Origin: DATAAZ01 sp036259875
Lineage (GTDB): Bacteria > Actinomycetota > Thermoleophilia > Gaiellales > Gaiellaceae
NCBI GenBank assembly: GCA_036259875.1
Contig: DATAAZ010000055.1
Coordinates: 1 to 37,569 of the forward strand
DNA: 37,569 nucleotides
Reading direction: 5' to 3'
The notes beneath the pieces are model-generated. The model ran no database searches. It worked only from the letters and a program-made list of their open reading frames with translations, and was not told where the DNA came from. The number at the start of each line of letters is the position of its first letter. Positions within the stretch are counted from its first letter, which is position 1. Both the position numbers and the translations under genes were made by a program. This document shows positions 1-9,200 of the stretch, one piece after another.

Positions 1-24
1 CCGGTCGACGCGGATAGGGAGCGC

Positions 25-1068
25 GTGATTCGCGCCGCCGGCGACGGCGCGCTGCGCGTCGTCGCGCTCTCGCACACGTCGCTCGTCTCTGGCGCCGAGG
101 CGGTGCTCCTGCGCGTGCTCCGCGCCGAAGGCATCGCCCACGGATGGTCGCCGGACCTCAAGCTCCCCGCAGGCCCGCGCGCTGCGGGCGTGCCCGTCGC
201 ACTCGCCCGGAGCGTGGTTGCGGCGCGGCGCCTCCGCCGCGCCGCCGCCGGCGCAGACCTCGTCCTCGCGAACAGCATCCTCGCGCTCCCCGCGCTTCGC
301 TTCGCGCGCCTTCGCGTACCAGCGGCCTGGCTCGTGCACGACGTCGTCCACCGCCGCGACTGGCTCGCGTACCTCCGCGTTTTTGGCGGCGGCGTCGACG
401 AGGCGATCGCGGTGTCGGAGGCGGCCGCGGCGCCGGTACGCGAGGCGGGGATCCCGGCCCGCGTCGTTCGCCACGGCGTCCCGTGGCCGGTCGACCCGGC
501 GCCGGCAAGACGGGACGGCGTCCCGATCGTCGGGTGCACCGCGCTCCTCACCTCGTGGAAGGGCCAGGACGTCCTCCTCGAGGCGGCCGCACGCCTGCGG
601 CGGCGCGACGTCCGCGTCGAGCTCGTCGGCGGGACGTTCCCGAAGGATGCCGAGTACGTACAGCGGCTTCGCGGGCGGGCGGCTGAGCCCGACCTGGCCG
701 GCCGCGTTTCGTTCCTCGGCCACGTCGACGACGTTCTTGCGCGGGTCCGGACGTGGTCGATCGGGGTTTCGGCGAGCGTCGACCCCGAAGCTGGGCCGCT
801 CTCGATCCTCGAGTACATGAGCGTCGGCGTCCCGGTCGTCGCGACCGCGCACGGCGGCTCGGTGGAGATCCTCGACGGCGCCGGGCTGCTCGTGCCGCCC
901 GGAGACGCGGGGGCGCTCGCCGAGGCGATCGAGCGTCTGCTCGACGATGCGGCCCTGCACCGGTGCTGCTCGGAAGCTGGCCCCAGGGCGATCGAGTCGG
1001 GCCGCTTCACCGAAGAGAACTTCCGCCGCTCCGTCCTCGCGACGCTGCGGGCGAGCGCAGCGCGCTGA
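25..1068 (+). CDS. Glycosyltransferase family 4 protein
   Basis: Probable GT-B fold glycosyltransferase moving a sugar from a nucleotide-sugar donor to an envelope glycan or lipid acceptor on the cytosolic face of the membrane. The N-terminal part starts with the usual beta strand followed by a Gly-rich acceptor-side loop (SGAEAVLLRVLRAE, about residues 22-35). The C-terminal half carries the GT4 donor-site signature GPLSILEYMSVGVPVVA (about residues 256-272), with the EX7E-like glutamates. The 347-residue length is typical. The GTG at 25 follows an AGGGAG ribosome site. The frame is open to the window edge, so a longer start upstream cannot be excluded. A polysaccharide deacetylase follows 33 bases later, which suggests a surface-polysaccharide locus extending to the left. 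Donor and acceptor cannot be told from sequence. Confidence 0.85.
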   Translation: MIRAAGDGALRVVALSHTSLVSGAEAVLLRVLRAEGIAHGWSPDLKLPAGPRAAGVPVALARSVVAARRLRRAAAGADLVLANSILALPALRFARLRVPAAWLVHDVVHRRDWLAYLRVFGGGVDEAIAVSEAAAAPVREAGIPARVVRHGVPWPVDPAPARRDGVPIVGCTALLTSWKGQDVLLEAAARLRRRDVRVELVGGTFPKDAEYVQRLRGRAAEPDLAGRVSFLGHVDDVLARVRTWSIGVSASVDPEAGPLSILEYMSVGVPVVATAHGGSVEILDGAGLLVPPGDAGALAEAIERLLDDAALHRCCSEAGPRAIESGRFTEENFRRSVLATLRASAAR

Positions 1069-1101
1069 TCCGTTCCCGAGACCATTTGTACGCTTCCGGC
1101 G

Positions 1102-1818
1102 ATGACCGCGACAGCCGCGCGAGACCCGCGGCGCCGTCTCCGCGAGCTCGCCTACCGTGTGTCACCCGTCCGCTCGCGGCTCGACGCTGCCGGAGTTGCG
1201 CTCACGTTCGACGACGGTCCGGATCCGGTGTTCACGCCACGGGTTCTGGACGTGCTCGCCGACGAGCAGGTTCGCGCGACGTTCTTCGTCGTCGGCAAGC
1301 GCGTCGTCCGCCATCCGGAGCTCGTGCGGCGCATCGTCGCCGAGGGCCATGCGATCGGCTCGCACTCCTTCTCCCATGTTGACGCCGGGATGCTTTCGTG
1401 GCTCCAGCTCCTTCACGATTACCGGGCCGGGCGACGCGCCGTCGAGCAAGCAGTCGGGCGTCGCGTCCGCCTTTTTCGGCCGCCTCAGGGCCACTACAGC
1501 GGGCGAAGCGCGATCGCAGTCCGGATCGCCGGGCTCCGCCCGTGGCTGTGGACGATTGACGCGGAGGACTGGCGGCCCGGGACAACCCCCGACGAGGTCG
1601 TCGCGCGCGCGCGCAGCCTCGCCGCGGGCGACGTCCTCCTCCTCCACGACGCGATGGAGCTTCCGCTCGCACCGGAGGCGGAGGACCGCTCCGCCACGGT
1701 CACTGCGCTCCTCGAGCTGATCGAGCCGGTTCGCGAGCGGGGCCTCGAGTTCGTGACGCTCACGGATCCGCCGGCGCGCTACGGCCCTCGCGGCGCTCCA
1801 GCCGCAATCGAACGCTAA
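1102..1818 (+). CDS. Polysaccharide deacetylase (NodB homology domain, CE4)
   Basis: Carbohydrate esterase family 4 protein, expected to remove N-acetyl groups from a GlcNAc-containing polymer. Motif 1 TFDDGPD lies at residues 35-41 (catalytic base D37, metal ligand D38). Motif 2 is H88-x3-H92 in GSHSFSH. Motif 3 is the RPPQGHY stretch, motif 4 is the DAEDW tryptophan region, and motif 5 is LLHDA near residue 180. The metal triad D-H-H is complete, so the enzyme should be active. The 238-residue protein is almost only the catalytic domain and has no clear signal peptide, so its location is uncertain. The ATG is 7 nt after a TACGCT -10 box (1089-1094), which implies a leaderless transcript separate from the upstream glycosyltransferase. 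The natural substrate is unknown. Confidence 0.9.
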   Translation: MTATAARDPRRRLRELAYRVSPVRSRLDAAGVALTFDDGPDPVFTPRVLDVLADEQVRATFFVVGKRVVRHPELVRRIVAEGHAIGSHSFSHVDAGMLSWLQLLHDYRAGRRAVEQAVGRRVRLFRPPQGHYSGRSAIAVRIAGLRPWLWTIDAEDWRPGTTPDEVVARARSLAAGDVLLLHDAMELPLAPEAEDRSATVTALLELIEPVRERGLEFVTLTDPPARYGPRGAPAAIER

Positions 1819-1829
1819 CGTCCCGGCCC

Positions 1830-2708
1830 GTGGCGGGCGAGATAACGCTGGAGCCCCGGCCGCCGTACTCGCTCGCCGAGTCCGTCCGCCTGCGAAGCGA
1901 CGCGACACGGTTCTTCCGTGACGGCGTGCTTACGCTCGTCTACGAGGCGGGCGGCGCGCCCGCGTTCGCGCGCGTTCGGCAGCGATCCGACGGCTCGCTC
2001 GCCGTGCTCGTGGACACGTGCTCTCGCCGCGCCGCGCTCGCGCACCTGCGGTTCATGCTGGCCGTCGACGACGATCACGCGCCCTTCCTCGATCGCTTCG
2101 CGGGCGATCCGCTCCTCGGTCCGGCCGTGCGCTCGCACCGCGGCCTTCGGCCGCTCCGAGTCGCAACGGTGACGCACGCGCTCCTGAAGGCGGTATGCGG
2201 CCAGCTCATCCAGGCGCAGGCGGCACGGCGGCTCGAAGCGGGCCTCCTCCGTCTCGCGTCGCCGCCGCACGCGGGGCTACGGCTTCCGCCGACCCGCGCA
2301 ACGTTCGCCGGATTCGCGCCCGCCGAGCTCGAGCGCCACGGGCTGGTGAGCCGCAAGGCGAACGCGCTCGTCCGGCTCTCCCGAGAGCTCGATCTCGAGC
2401 GGTTCCGGACCGTCACGAGCGCGCAGCTCGCCGTCCGGATCCAGCGGGAGCGCGGGCTCGGTCCGTGGTCGGCCGCGATGGTCGCGCTCCACGGTCTCGG
2501 CCGCTTCGACCTCGGTCTCGTCGGTGACCTCGGCCTCATCAAGCTCTGCACGTCGCTTCGCGGTCGCCCCGCCGACGCGGACGACACCCGCGAGCTGCTC
2601 GCGCCGTACGGCGAGTGGGCCGGGCTCGCGAGCGTCTACCTGCTCGCCGGAACCGGGCGCGGGTACGGCGGCGGCGTGGCGCCGGCCTGGCCGCGACGCC
2701 GTTCCTGA
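1830..2708 (+). CDS. AlkA-like DNA-3-methyladenine glycosylase II (HhH-GPD family)
   Basis: Base-excision repair glycosylase that removes alkylated purines. The middle holds the HhH-GPD core. GLGPWSAAMVALHGLG (about residues 209-224) is the helix-hairpin-helix region, and D233 in VGDLGL is at the catalytic aspartate position of AlkA. LKAVCGQLIQAQAA (about residues 116-129) matches the conserved start of the core. The N-terminal ~100 residues resemble the AlkA N-terminal domain. The 292-residue length fits AlkA-type enzymes. The GTG start is 8 nt behind TAACGT (1816-1821), a box that overlaps the stop of the preceding gene. The stop abuts the lysS stop from the other strand (TGATCA). Substrate range is inferred from the family only. 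A separate Tag-type enzyme is encoded at 29395. Confidence 0.85.
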   Translation: MAGEITLEPRPPYSLAESVRLRSDATRFFRDGVLTLVYEAGGAPAFARVRQRSDGSLAVLVDTCSRRAALAHLRFMLAVDDDHAPFLDRFAGDPLLGPAVRSHRGLRPLRVATVTHALLKAVCGQLIQAQAARRLEAGLLRLASPPHAGLRLPPTRATFAGFAPAELERHGLVSRKANALVRLSRELDLERFRTVTSAQLAVRIQRERGLGPWSAAMVALHGLGRFDLGLVGDLGLIKLCTSLRGRPADADDTRELLAPYGEWAGLASVYLLAGTGRGYGGGVAPAWPRRRS

Positions 2709-4085
2709 TCATTGCCGCTCACGCAGCGTCGGGAAGAGGATGACGTCGCGGATCGTCTCCCGGCCGGTGAAGAGCATCGCAAGCCGGTCGATTCCGAGCC
2801 CGAGTCCGCCCGTGGGCGGCATCCCGTGCGCGAGCGCCTCGACGTAGTCGAGGTCGCCCGCTTCTGCCGTCTCGTCGCCCGCCTCTCGCTCGCCGGCCTG
2901 CATGCGGAACCGCTCGGCCTGCTCGTCGGGGTCGTTGAGCTCCGTGAAGGCGTTCCCGAGCTCCATTCCGCCGGCGAAGTACTCGAAGCGCTCGACGAGC
3001 CCGGAATCGTGGTCGGTCGTCCGCGCGAACGGCGAGAGCTCGACCGGGTAGTCGTACAGAATCGTCGGCTGGACGAGGTTCGGCTCGACGAAGTGGCTAA
3101 GTGCGTGGTCGACGAGCTGCACCCAGGTGCGGTCGCGGCTCGTGTCGACGCCGCGGCCTTCGAGGAGGCCGCGAAGCTCGCGTTCGTCGGGCGACCAGAC
3201 GCCTTCGCGAGCGAGCGCGTCGACGAGCGGAACGCGCTCCCACGGCGCAGCGAGGTCGAGCTCGCGGTCGCGAAACGTCACCCGGGTCCGGCCGAGCACG
3301 TCGCGCGCGACGGTCTCGACGAGCTCCTCGATCCGGGCCATCGTGTCCCGGTAGTCCGCGTACGCCTCGTACCACTCGAGCATCGTGAACTCGGGCTGGT
3401 GCTTGTACGAGATGCCTTCGTTCCGGAAGTCCTTGCCGAGCTCGTACACGCGCTCGAGCCCCCCGACGATGAGGCGCTTGAGATAGAGCTCGGTCGCGAT
3501 GCGAAGGTAGAGGTCGACGTCGAGCTCGTTGTGGTGCGTCATGAACGGCTCGGCGAACGCCCCGCCGTACCGGGGCTGCAAGACCGGCGTCTCCACCTCG
3601 ACGAAGCCGTGTGAGTCGAGGTAGGTGCGGATCGCCGAAACGAGTCGCGTCCGTACGAGGAAGTCGGCCCGCGTCTCCTCGTTCACGAGCAGGTCGAGGT
3701 AGCGCTTGCGGTACCTCGTCTCGGCGTCCAGGAGGCCGTGGAACGTGTCGGGAAGCGGACGCTTCGTCTTCGCAAGGACCTCGAGCCGCTCGACCGCGAG
3801 CGACGGCTCGCCGCGCTTCGTCTTGGCGGGCACGCCCTCGACCCCGATGACGTCCCCGAGGTCGACGTCCACGCGGCCTGTCCGCTCGGCGGCGCATACG
3901 AGCTGGATCCGGCCCGAGAGGTCGACGAGGTCGAGGAAGACGAGCTTGCCGTGCCCACGGCGGCCCATCACGCGCCCGGCCAACCTCCGTCGCTCGGAAA
4001 CCTCCCGCCCGGGCTCGAGCCGTTCCGCTTCCCGCCGGACCGCGGCGATCTCGTCCCGGTCGGGGAAGCGCTTCGCGAGCGGCAC
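2709..4085 (-). CDS. lysS: Lysine--tRNA ligase, class II
   Basis: Charges tRNA-Lys with lysine in the cytosol. The N-terminal OB-fold anticodon-binding domain (about residues 35-105, including GKLVFLDLVDLSGRIQLV) is followed by the class II catalytic core. Motif 1 is GFVEVETPVLQP, motif 2 is FRNEGISYKHQPEFTMLEWY from about residue 219, and motif 3 is GLGLGIDRLAML near the C terminus. At 458 residues it is somewhat shorter than usual because the N-terminal extension is reduced. The start is the GTG at 4083-4085, preceded by a TAGACT box (forward AGTCTA, 4095-4100) with a 9-nt gap, consistent with leaderless translation. That box overlaps the stop of the upstream small gene, which lies only 12 nt away. 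Identification is secure. Confidence 0.97.
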   Translation of the reverse strand: MPLAKRFPDRDEIAAVRREAERLEPGREVSERRRLAGRVMGRRGHGKLVFLDLVDLSGRIQLVCAAERTGRVDVDLGDVIGVEGVPAKTKRGEPSLAVERLEVLAKTKRPLPDTFHGLLDAETRYRKRYLDLLVNEETRADFLVRTRLVSAIRTYLDSHGFVEVETPVLQPRYGGAFAEPFMTHHNELDVDLYLRIATELYLKRLIVGGLERVYELGKDFRNEGISYKHQPEFTMLEWYEAYADYRDTMARIEELVETVARDVLGRTRVTFRDRELDLAAPWERVPLVDALAREGVWSPDERELRGLLEGRGVDTSRDRTWVQLVDHALSHFVEPNLVQPTILYDYPVELSPFARTTDHDSGLVERFEYFAGGMELGNAFTELNDPDEQAERFRMQAGEREAGDETAEAGDLDYVEALAHGMPPTGGLGLGIDRLAMLFTGRETIRDVILFPTLRERQ

Positions 4086-4097
4086 GACCGCGCGAGT

Positions 4098-4370
4098 CTA
4101 GTTCGCGGCGCGGCCGAGGCCGCCCGTCGCGTCGTCGTCCTCGTCGACGGGCCGGCCGTAGGCGTCGGTCTCGGTTGGATACTCGAGCGGGTCCGGCTCG
4201 GCGGGCGGCTCTAGCGCCGAGGCTGCCCCGGGCGGCCGCCGGCGAGGCGGCCCCACCGGAACGAGCGCGGGCTCGTCGTCGCCCCACGGAGGCTCGGGAG
4301 GAGGATCGCTCCGGCGAAGCAGGCGACGAGCGGCCGTCCAGAGCCGCCGGATCCGGCGGCGCGCGCCCAT
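4098..4370 (-). CDS. Small hypothetical protein, basic N terminus and Pro/acid-rich tail
   Basis: No family recognised. The 90-residue product begins with an Arg-rich amphipathic helix (MGARRRIRRLWTAARRLLRR) and continues into a Pro-, Glu- and Asp-rich, probably disordered tail. The frame extends upstream, but the ATG at 4368-4370 is the better start because TACAGT (forward ACTGTA, 4377-4382), a good -10, stands 6 nt before it, the same spacing seen at many genes here. It sits between greA and lysS on their strand and ends 12 nt before lysS, so co-transcription is likely. The basic helix could bind nucleic acid or a membrane surface; this is speculation. It could also be a lineage-specific protein without conserved function. 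Confidence 0.6.
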   Translation of the reverse strand: MGARRRIRRLWTAARRLLRRSDPPPEPPWGDDEPALVPVGPPRRRPPGAASALEPPAEPDPLEYPTETDAYGRPVDEDDDATGGLGRAAN

Positions 4371-4503
4371 ACGGCCACTGTACCCGCGAGCCGTGTCCTG
4401 AGGACTCGGGCGAGCCACGCGGGGGGTTGACTTCCGGGACGTGGCCGGGACGAGCTCACCCGCGGTCGCTCGCTACGGATCGGCGTGCGGCCGCTCCCTC
4501 GGG

Positions 4504-4516
4504 CGCGCGAAGCGCG
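4504..4516 (-). terminator. GC hairpin after greA
   Basis: CGCGC-GAA-GCGCG forms a 5-bp stem with a 3-nt loop starting a few bases behind the greA stop codon. There is no T tract, so it is at best a weak or Rho-assisted terminator. The rest of the 4371-4521 gap shows only the -10 box of the small gene. Confidence 0.3.
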
Positions 4517-4521
4517 TGACT

Positions 4522-4998
4522 CTAGGCGGCCTTGACGTCGATGATCTTGTACTTGAGCGAGCCGCGCGGGGCGGCGACCTCGACCGTCTCTCCCTTCTTG
4601 CGGCCGAGAATCGCCTTGCCGACGGGGGACTCGTTGGAGAGCTTGCGCTCCGCGGGGTTCGCCTCCGCCGAGCCGACGATCACGTACTCGATTGTCTCGT
4701 TCGCGTCGATGTCCTTGAGGCGGACACGAGTGCCGACTGCGACGACGCCCTTCGGGGTGTCCTCGCCCGCCTCGATCAGCCGGGCACGCGAAAGCCGCTC
4801 CTCGAGCTGGGCGATCCGCTGCTCGAGCATCGCCTGTTCGTTCTTCGCGTCGTCGTACTCGGAGTTCTCCGAGATGTCGCCGAATTCGCGCGCCTGCTTG
4901 ATGCGCTCGGCGACCTCCCGGCGCTTCTGCGTCGTCAGGTACGCGATCTCGTCCTTGAGCTTCTCCAAGCCCTCGGGCGTCAGCAGAACTTCCTTCAC
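4522..4998 (-). CDS. greA: Transcription elongation factor GreA
   Basis: Rescues backtracked RNA polymerase by stimulating cleavage of the nascent transcript through the secondary channel. The full 158-residue architecture is visible: an N-terminal antiparallel coiled coil with the acidic tip FGDISENSEYDDAK (about residues 39-52), where the conserved Asp and Glu coordinate magnesium, and a C-terminal FKBP-like domain ending in the conserved SPVGKAILGRKKGE segment. The ATG is preceded by a strong Shine-Dalgarno, GGAGGAAGG, so unlike many neighbours it is translated from a leadered mRNA. The divergent dus gene starts 122 nt away. Identification is secure. Confidence 0.97.
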   Translation of the reverse strand: MKEVLLTPEGLEKLKDEIAYLTTQKRREVAERIKQAREFGDISENSEYDDAKNEQAMLEQRIAQLEERLSRARLIEAGEDTPKGVVAVGTRVRLKDIDANETIEYVIVGSAEANPAERKLSNESPVGKAILGRKKGETVEVAAPRGSLKYKIIDVKAA

Positions 4999-5120
4999 GC
5001 CTTCCTCCAGAGACCCCTCACTCGGAACCGCGGCGCGGGGGTAAGCGCCGTGAGCCGGCGAATGATAGCGGTCTTGTCAAGAGCCGCCGCCGTTTCGCTG
5101 GGCTACGATTTCCTGCCCGT

Positions 5121-6179
5121 ATGCAGGTGGATCTTGCGTCCCCGTGGCGGATCGGACCCGTTGCGATCCCGACCCGGATCGTCCTCGCGCCGATGGCGGG
5201 CGTGAGCGTCCAGGCGTTCCGACGGCAGGGTCGCCGCTTCGGCGCGGGGCTCGTCTGCTCGGAGATGGTGAGCTGCGCCGGCCTCCAGCACGGAAACGAG
5301 CGGACGCTGGGCTACCTCCGGATCGCCGCCGACGAGCACCCGCTCGCAGTCCAGATCTTCGGCGCCGAGCCGACCGTCATGGCGGAGGCTGCACGCATGG
5401 TCGAGGGCGCCGGCGCCGACCTGGTCGACATCAACTTCGGCTGTCCGGTGAAGAAGGTGACCAAGACGGGCGCCGGAGCAACCGCCCTGGCCGACCCCGA
5501 GCGAGCCTGCCGGATCGTGGCCGCAGTCGCGAACGCCGTCTCGGTTCCCGTGAGCGTGAAGATGCGGCGCGGGCTCGAGGACGGATCGCGCGCGGCGCTC
5601 TCGCTCGGCCCGCGGCTCGCCGAGGCGGGCGCCGCCTCGCTGACACTCCACCCCCGCTCGGCGCGGCAGATGTACACGGGCGAGGCAGATCACGCGCTGA
5701 CCGCCGAGCTCGTCGAGCTCGTCGACGTCCCGGTGATCGCGTCGGGCGACGTCACGTCGCGCGCCCGCGCGCGCGCCGTCATGGCGGCGACGGGGTGCGC
5801 GGCCGTCATGGTCGGACGCGCCGCACAGGGGAACCCATGGGCGATCGCCGAGATCGCCGGCCGGAACGGCCACGAGCCGAGCCGTGCGGAGATCGTGGCG
5901 GAGCTCCTCCTCTTCGTCCGCGAGACGGTCCGCGAGCTCGGCGAAGAGCGAGCGACCGGCTTCCTCAAGAAGTTCTACGGCTGGTACCTCGGCCGCGGGC
6001 GCTTTCCGAAGCCCTTCAAGCAAGAGCTCGTCCAGCTCCGCACCGTCGCCGAGGTCGAGGCGCGGTTGCTGGCCGTCGAGCCCCGAGCGGCAAGCGTCCT
6101 CGCCGGCCTCGAAGACGAGCTTCCCGCACGCGACGAGGTCCTGCTCGACCTTCCGATCTCCGCCTACGGCGGCGGCTAG
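5121..6179 (+). CDS. dusB: tRNA-dihydrouridine synthase, DusB type
   Basis: FMN enzyme that reduces uridine to dihydrouridine in the tRNA D loop using NADPH. Seen here: the TIM-barrel start LAPMAGVSVQAFR, the catalytic cysteine C108 in INFGCPVKKV, VSVKMRRG, the phosphate-binding region VIASGDV and the FMN-site sequence AAVMVGRAAQGNPW. A C-terminal helical tRNA-binding domain follows (KKFYGWYL region). The 352-residue length is slightly above DusB. The ATG lies 11 nt behind TACGAT (5104-5109), so the 5' leader should be only a few bases long. The cyclase-fusion gene begins 64 nt downstream from its own -10 box and is probably a separate unit. Confidence 0.93.
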   Translation: MQVDLASPWRIGPVAIPTRIVLAPMAGVSVQAFRRQGRRFGAGLVCSEMVSCAGLQHGNERTLGYLRIAADEHPLAVQIFGAEPTVMAEAARMVEGAGADLVDINFGCPVKKVTKTGAGATALADPERACRIVAAVANAVSVPVSVKMRRGLEDGSRAALSLGPRLAEAGAASLTLHPRSARQMYTGEADHALTAELVELVDVPVIASGDVTSRARARAVMAATGCAAVMVGRAAQGNPWAIAEIAGRNGHEPSRAEIVAELLLFVRETVRELGEERATGFLKKFYGWYLGRGRFPKPFKQELVQLRTVAEVEARLLAVEPRAASVLAGLEDELPARDEVLLDLPISAYGGG

Positions 6180-6231
6180 GCGGGACGGAGATACCCCGCG
6201 GCGCGCGAAATGGCAGCCGCTGCGGCCCCGT

Positions 6232-6237
6232 TATCCT
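6232..6237 (+). promoter_or_regulatory. -10 box TATCCT of the cyclase fusion gene
   Basis: TATCCT ends 6 nt before the GTG at 6244. This spacing recurs at many starts in the window and indicates leaderless initiation. It supports choosing 6244 rather than a start inside dus. The adjacent AAGGGG touches the GTG and is too close to act as a ribosome binding site. Confidence 0.55.
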
Positions 6238-6243
6238 CAAGGG

Positions 6244-9200
6244 GTGGCTACGGTTCTGACCGGCGAGCGGCGGATCGTCTCCGTCCTGATCGCCGACGTC
6301 GTCAATTCGACCGGGATCGCCGAGCGGCTCGGCCCCGAGCGCTCGAAGTTCCTGATGGACGAGGTGCTCCGGATCATGACGGAGCACGTCGAGCGCTACG
6401 CCGGCACCGTCGCGCAGCGCGCCGGCGACGAGATCTTCGCGGTCTTCGGCGCCCCCGTCGCGCACGAGGACGACTCGGAGCGCGCCGTGCGGGCCGCGCT
6501 CGCAATCCAGCGTGCGATCGCCCGCTACGCCGGCGAGGTTCGCGATGCATACGGGGTCGACCTCGCCGTCCGCGTCGGCGTCAACACGGGCCCGGTCGTG
6601 ATCGCGAGCGGGAACGGCGACGCCGACCTCAGCGAGCGCTGGAACGCACTCGGCGACACCGTCAACGTGGCGTCGCGGCTGCAGGAGCTGGCGCCGCCCG
6701 GCGAGGTGGCCGTCGGCCCCATGACGGCACGCCAGGTGGACGGGTGGTTCGAGCTCGAGCGGCTCGGCGAGCAGGCGCTGCAAGGCAAGGCGGCTCCCGT
6801 CACGACATACCGCGTCTGCGGGGTCCGCGAATCCGAGCGCGGGGTGCCGGCAGCCGAAGGCCCACTCGTCGGCCGCGACTTCGAGCTCACGGTGCTCGAG
6901 CGCGCGATGGACGGCCTTCGGGAGGGACGCGGCGTCATCCTCTCCGTCACCGGCGAAGCGGGGATCGGGAAGACGCGGCTCGCCGCCGAGGTGCGGCGGC
7001 GGTACGACCGTGACATCCACTTCGTCGAGGGCCGGGCCGTTTCGTATGCGCAAACGTTTCCCTACTCACCGATCCGCGACCTCCTCCGCGAGTGGCTCGG
7101 GGTCGGGGCGGCAACGCCCGAGACGCGCGTCCGTCTCGAGCTGAAGGCGCAGATCGCCGAGGTGTTCGGCGATCAGGCCGACGAGGCGTATCCGTTCCTC
7201 GCGAGCGTGCTCGGCCTCGCGCTCGAGCCCGATGCGGCGGAGCGGATCCGCGAGCTGAACCGGGAGAGCATCCAGCACCAGACGTTCGAGGTCTTCGCAG
7301 AGCTCCTTTGCCGGCTCTCGAGCGAGCAGCCGCTCTGCGTGATCCTCGAGGATCTCCACTGGGCGGACGAGTCGACGCTCGAGCTCCTCGAGGAGACGCT
7401 CCGGGTCACCGAGGAGGCGGCGGTCGGGCTCGTCTTCCTGTACCGGACGGAGCGCCAGCACCGGTCGTGGCGGCTCGGCGAGCGGGCTCGTCAGCTCTTC
7501 CCACACCGCTACCGCGAGATCGAGCTTCGACCGCTACCCGCGGATGCGAGCCGGGCGCTCGTCGGTTCGACCGCGGAGGGGAACCTCCCCGACTCGGTCG
7601 CCGACGTCCTCGTCGAGCGCGCGGGCGGGAACCCGTTCTTCCTCCAGGAGGCCTTCCGCGACCTCGTCGAGCGCGGCGCGCTGCGCCGCGTCGACGGCTC
7701 CTGGGAGCTCGCCGTCCGCCCCGACGAGGTATCGGTCCCCGCCCTCGTCCAGGGGGCGGTGCAGGCCCGGCTCGACCGGCTCGATCCGTCGGCGCGCGAG
7801 GTGCTGAGCCTCGCAGCCGTGATCGGACGGACGTTCGGCCTCGCGCTCCTCGAGGAACTCGTTCCGCACGCCCGCCTCCTCCCCGCCCTCACGGAGCTGC
7901 AGCGGCTCGACCTCGTCGTCGAGACGCGCCGCAGGCCGACACCCGAGTACCGCTTCCGCCACGGCCTCGTGCAGGAGGTCGCGTACTCGACGCTCGTCGA
8001 GTCGACCCGCAAGAAGCTGCACAAGCGCGTCGGCGAGGCGCTCGAACGCCTCCAGGCGGACTCGCCCGAGGAGGTGTACGACCTCCTCGCGCGCCACTTC
8101 AGCGAGGCGGACGAGGCGGAGAAGGCGGTGGAGTACCTCCTGAAGGCGGGAGACGCGGCACGCAAGCTCTACGCGGACCAGGAGGCGATCGAGCACTACG
8201 CGCGCGCGAGGTCGTTTCTCGCGCGGATGGGCGACGATCGCCGCGCCCGCGAGACCCTCTTCAAGATGGCGCTCGCGCACCACCTCGCGTTCGACTTCGC
8301 GAAGGCAGAAGAGGTCTACGACGAGGCGTTCTCGTGCCGGGTCGAAGAGCGGCCGCAGCCCGCGCCGACCGAACGGCTCACGACTGCCGTCCTACCACCC
8401 GACGAGCTTTCCCCCGGCGACGTCTATACGACCGAGGGCGGGCAGTTCGTCTCGCATCTCTTCCAGGGGTTGCTGGCGGTCGACCGCGAGCTGAACGTCG
8501 TTCCCGTGATGGCCGACAACATGCGCGTCTCGAGTGACGGCCTCACTTACCTCTTCCGCCTCCGGGAGGGAGCCCGCTGGAGCGACGGTGAGCCCGTGAC
8601 CGCGGAAGATTTCGTGTTCGCCTGGCGGAGCCTGCGGGAGGAGGAGGCGATCACGGCCTTCCTCCTCGACGACATCGCCGCGGCCGAGGCGCTCGACGAC
8701 CGCACGCTCGAGGTCCGGCTCCACGAGCCGCGGAGCTACTTCCCGTACATCCTCGCCTCGATGTGGTCGTTCCCGCGGCCGAAGCACAAGTGCGAGGAGC
8801 TCGGCGCCGACTGGCGCAAGCCGGAGAACCTGGTCGGGAACGGGCCGTTCACGCTCCGGGAGCTGACGGACGAGGGCGCCGTCCTCGCCGCGAACCCGCA
8901 CTGGCCCGGTGAGCGCGGCAACGTCGGCGAGGTCGCGATCGAGTTCATGCGCGCGAAGAACCGCGAGCCGGTCGACGAATGGAAGGGCGGACGCTTCGAC
9001 GTCCTGCAGGTCTCGGACCCGAGCATCGAGGAGGCGCCGGACACGCTCGCGACCCTCGTCGCCGAGCTCTCGGTCACGTACGTTGGCTTCCGGCCGGATC
9101 GCCCGCCGTTCTCGAACGAGCTTGTCCGCAAGGCGTTCTCGCACGCGATCGACCGGGAGGGGCTCTACGGCGGGCCCGAGCTCCTCGTGCGCGCGGCGTC

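Noticed and set aside
5075..5080. Minus-strand TTGACA as the greA -35
   Set aside because: A perfect -35 hexamer, but the only -10-like sequence is 7 nt away and nothing fits at 16-18 nt.
5884..6243. Extra 120 codons in front of the cyclase fusion
   Set aside because: They lie inside dus in another frame, lack homology, and the GTG at 6244 has a -10 box at the usual leaderless distance.
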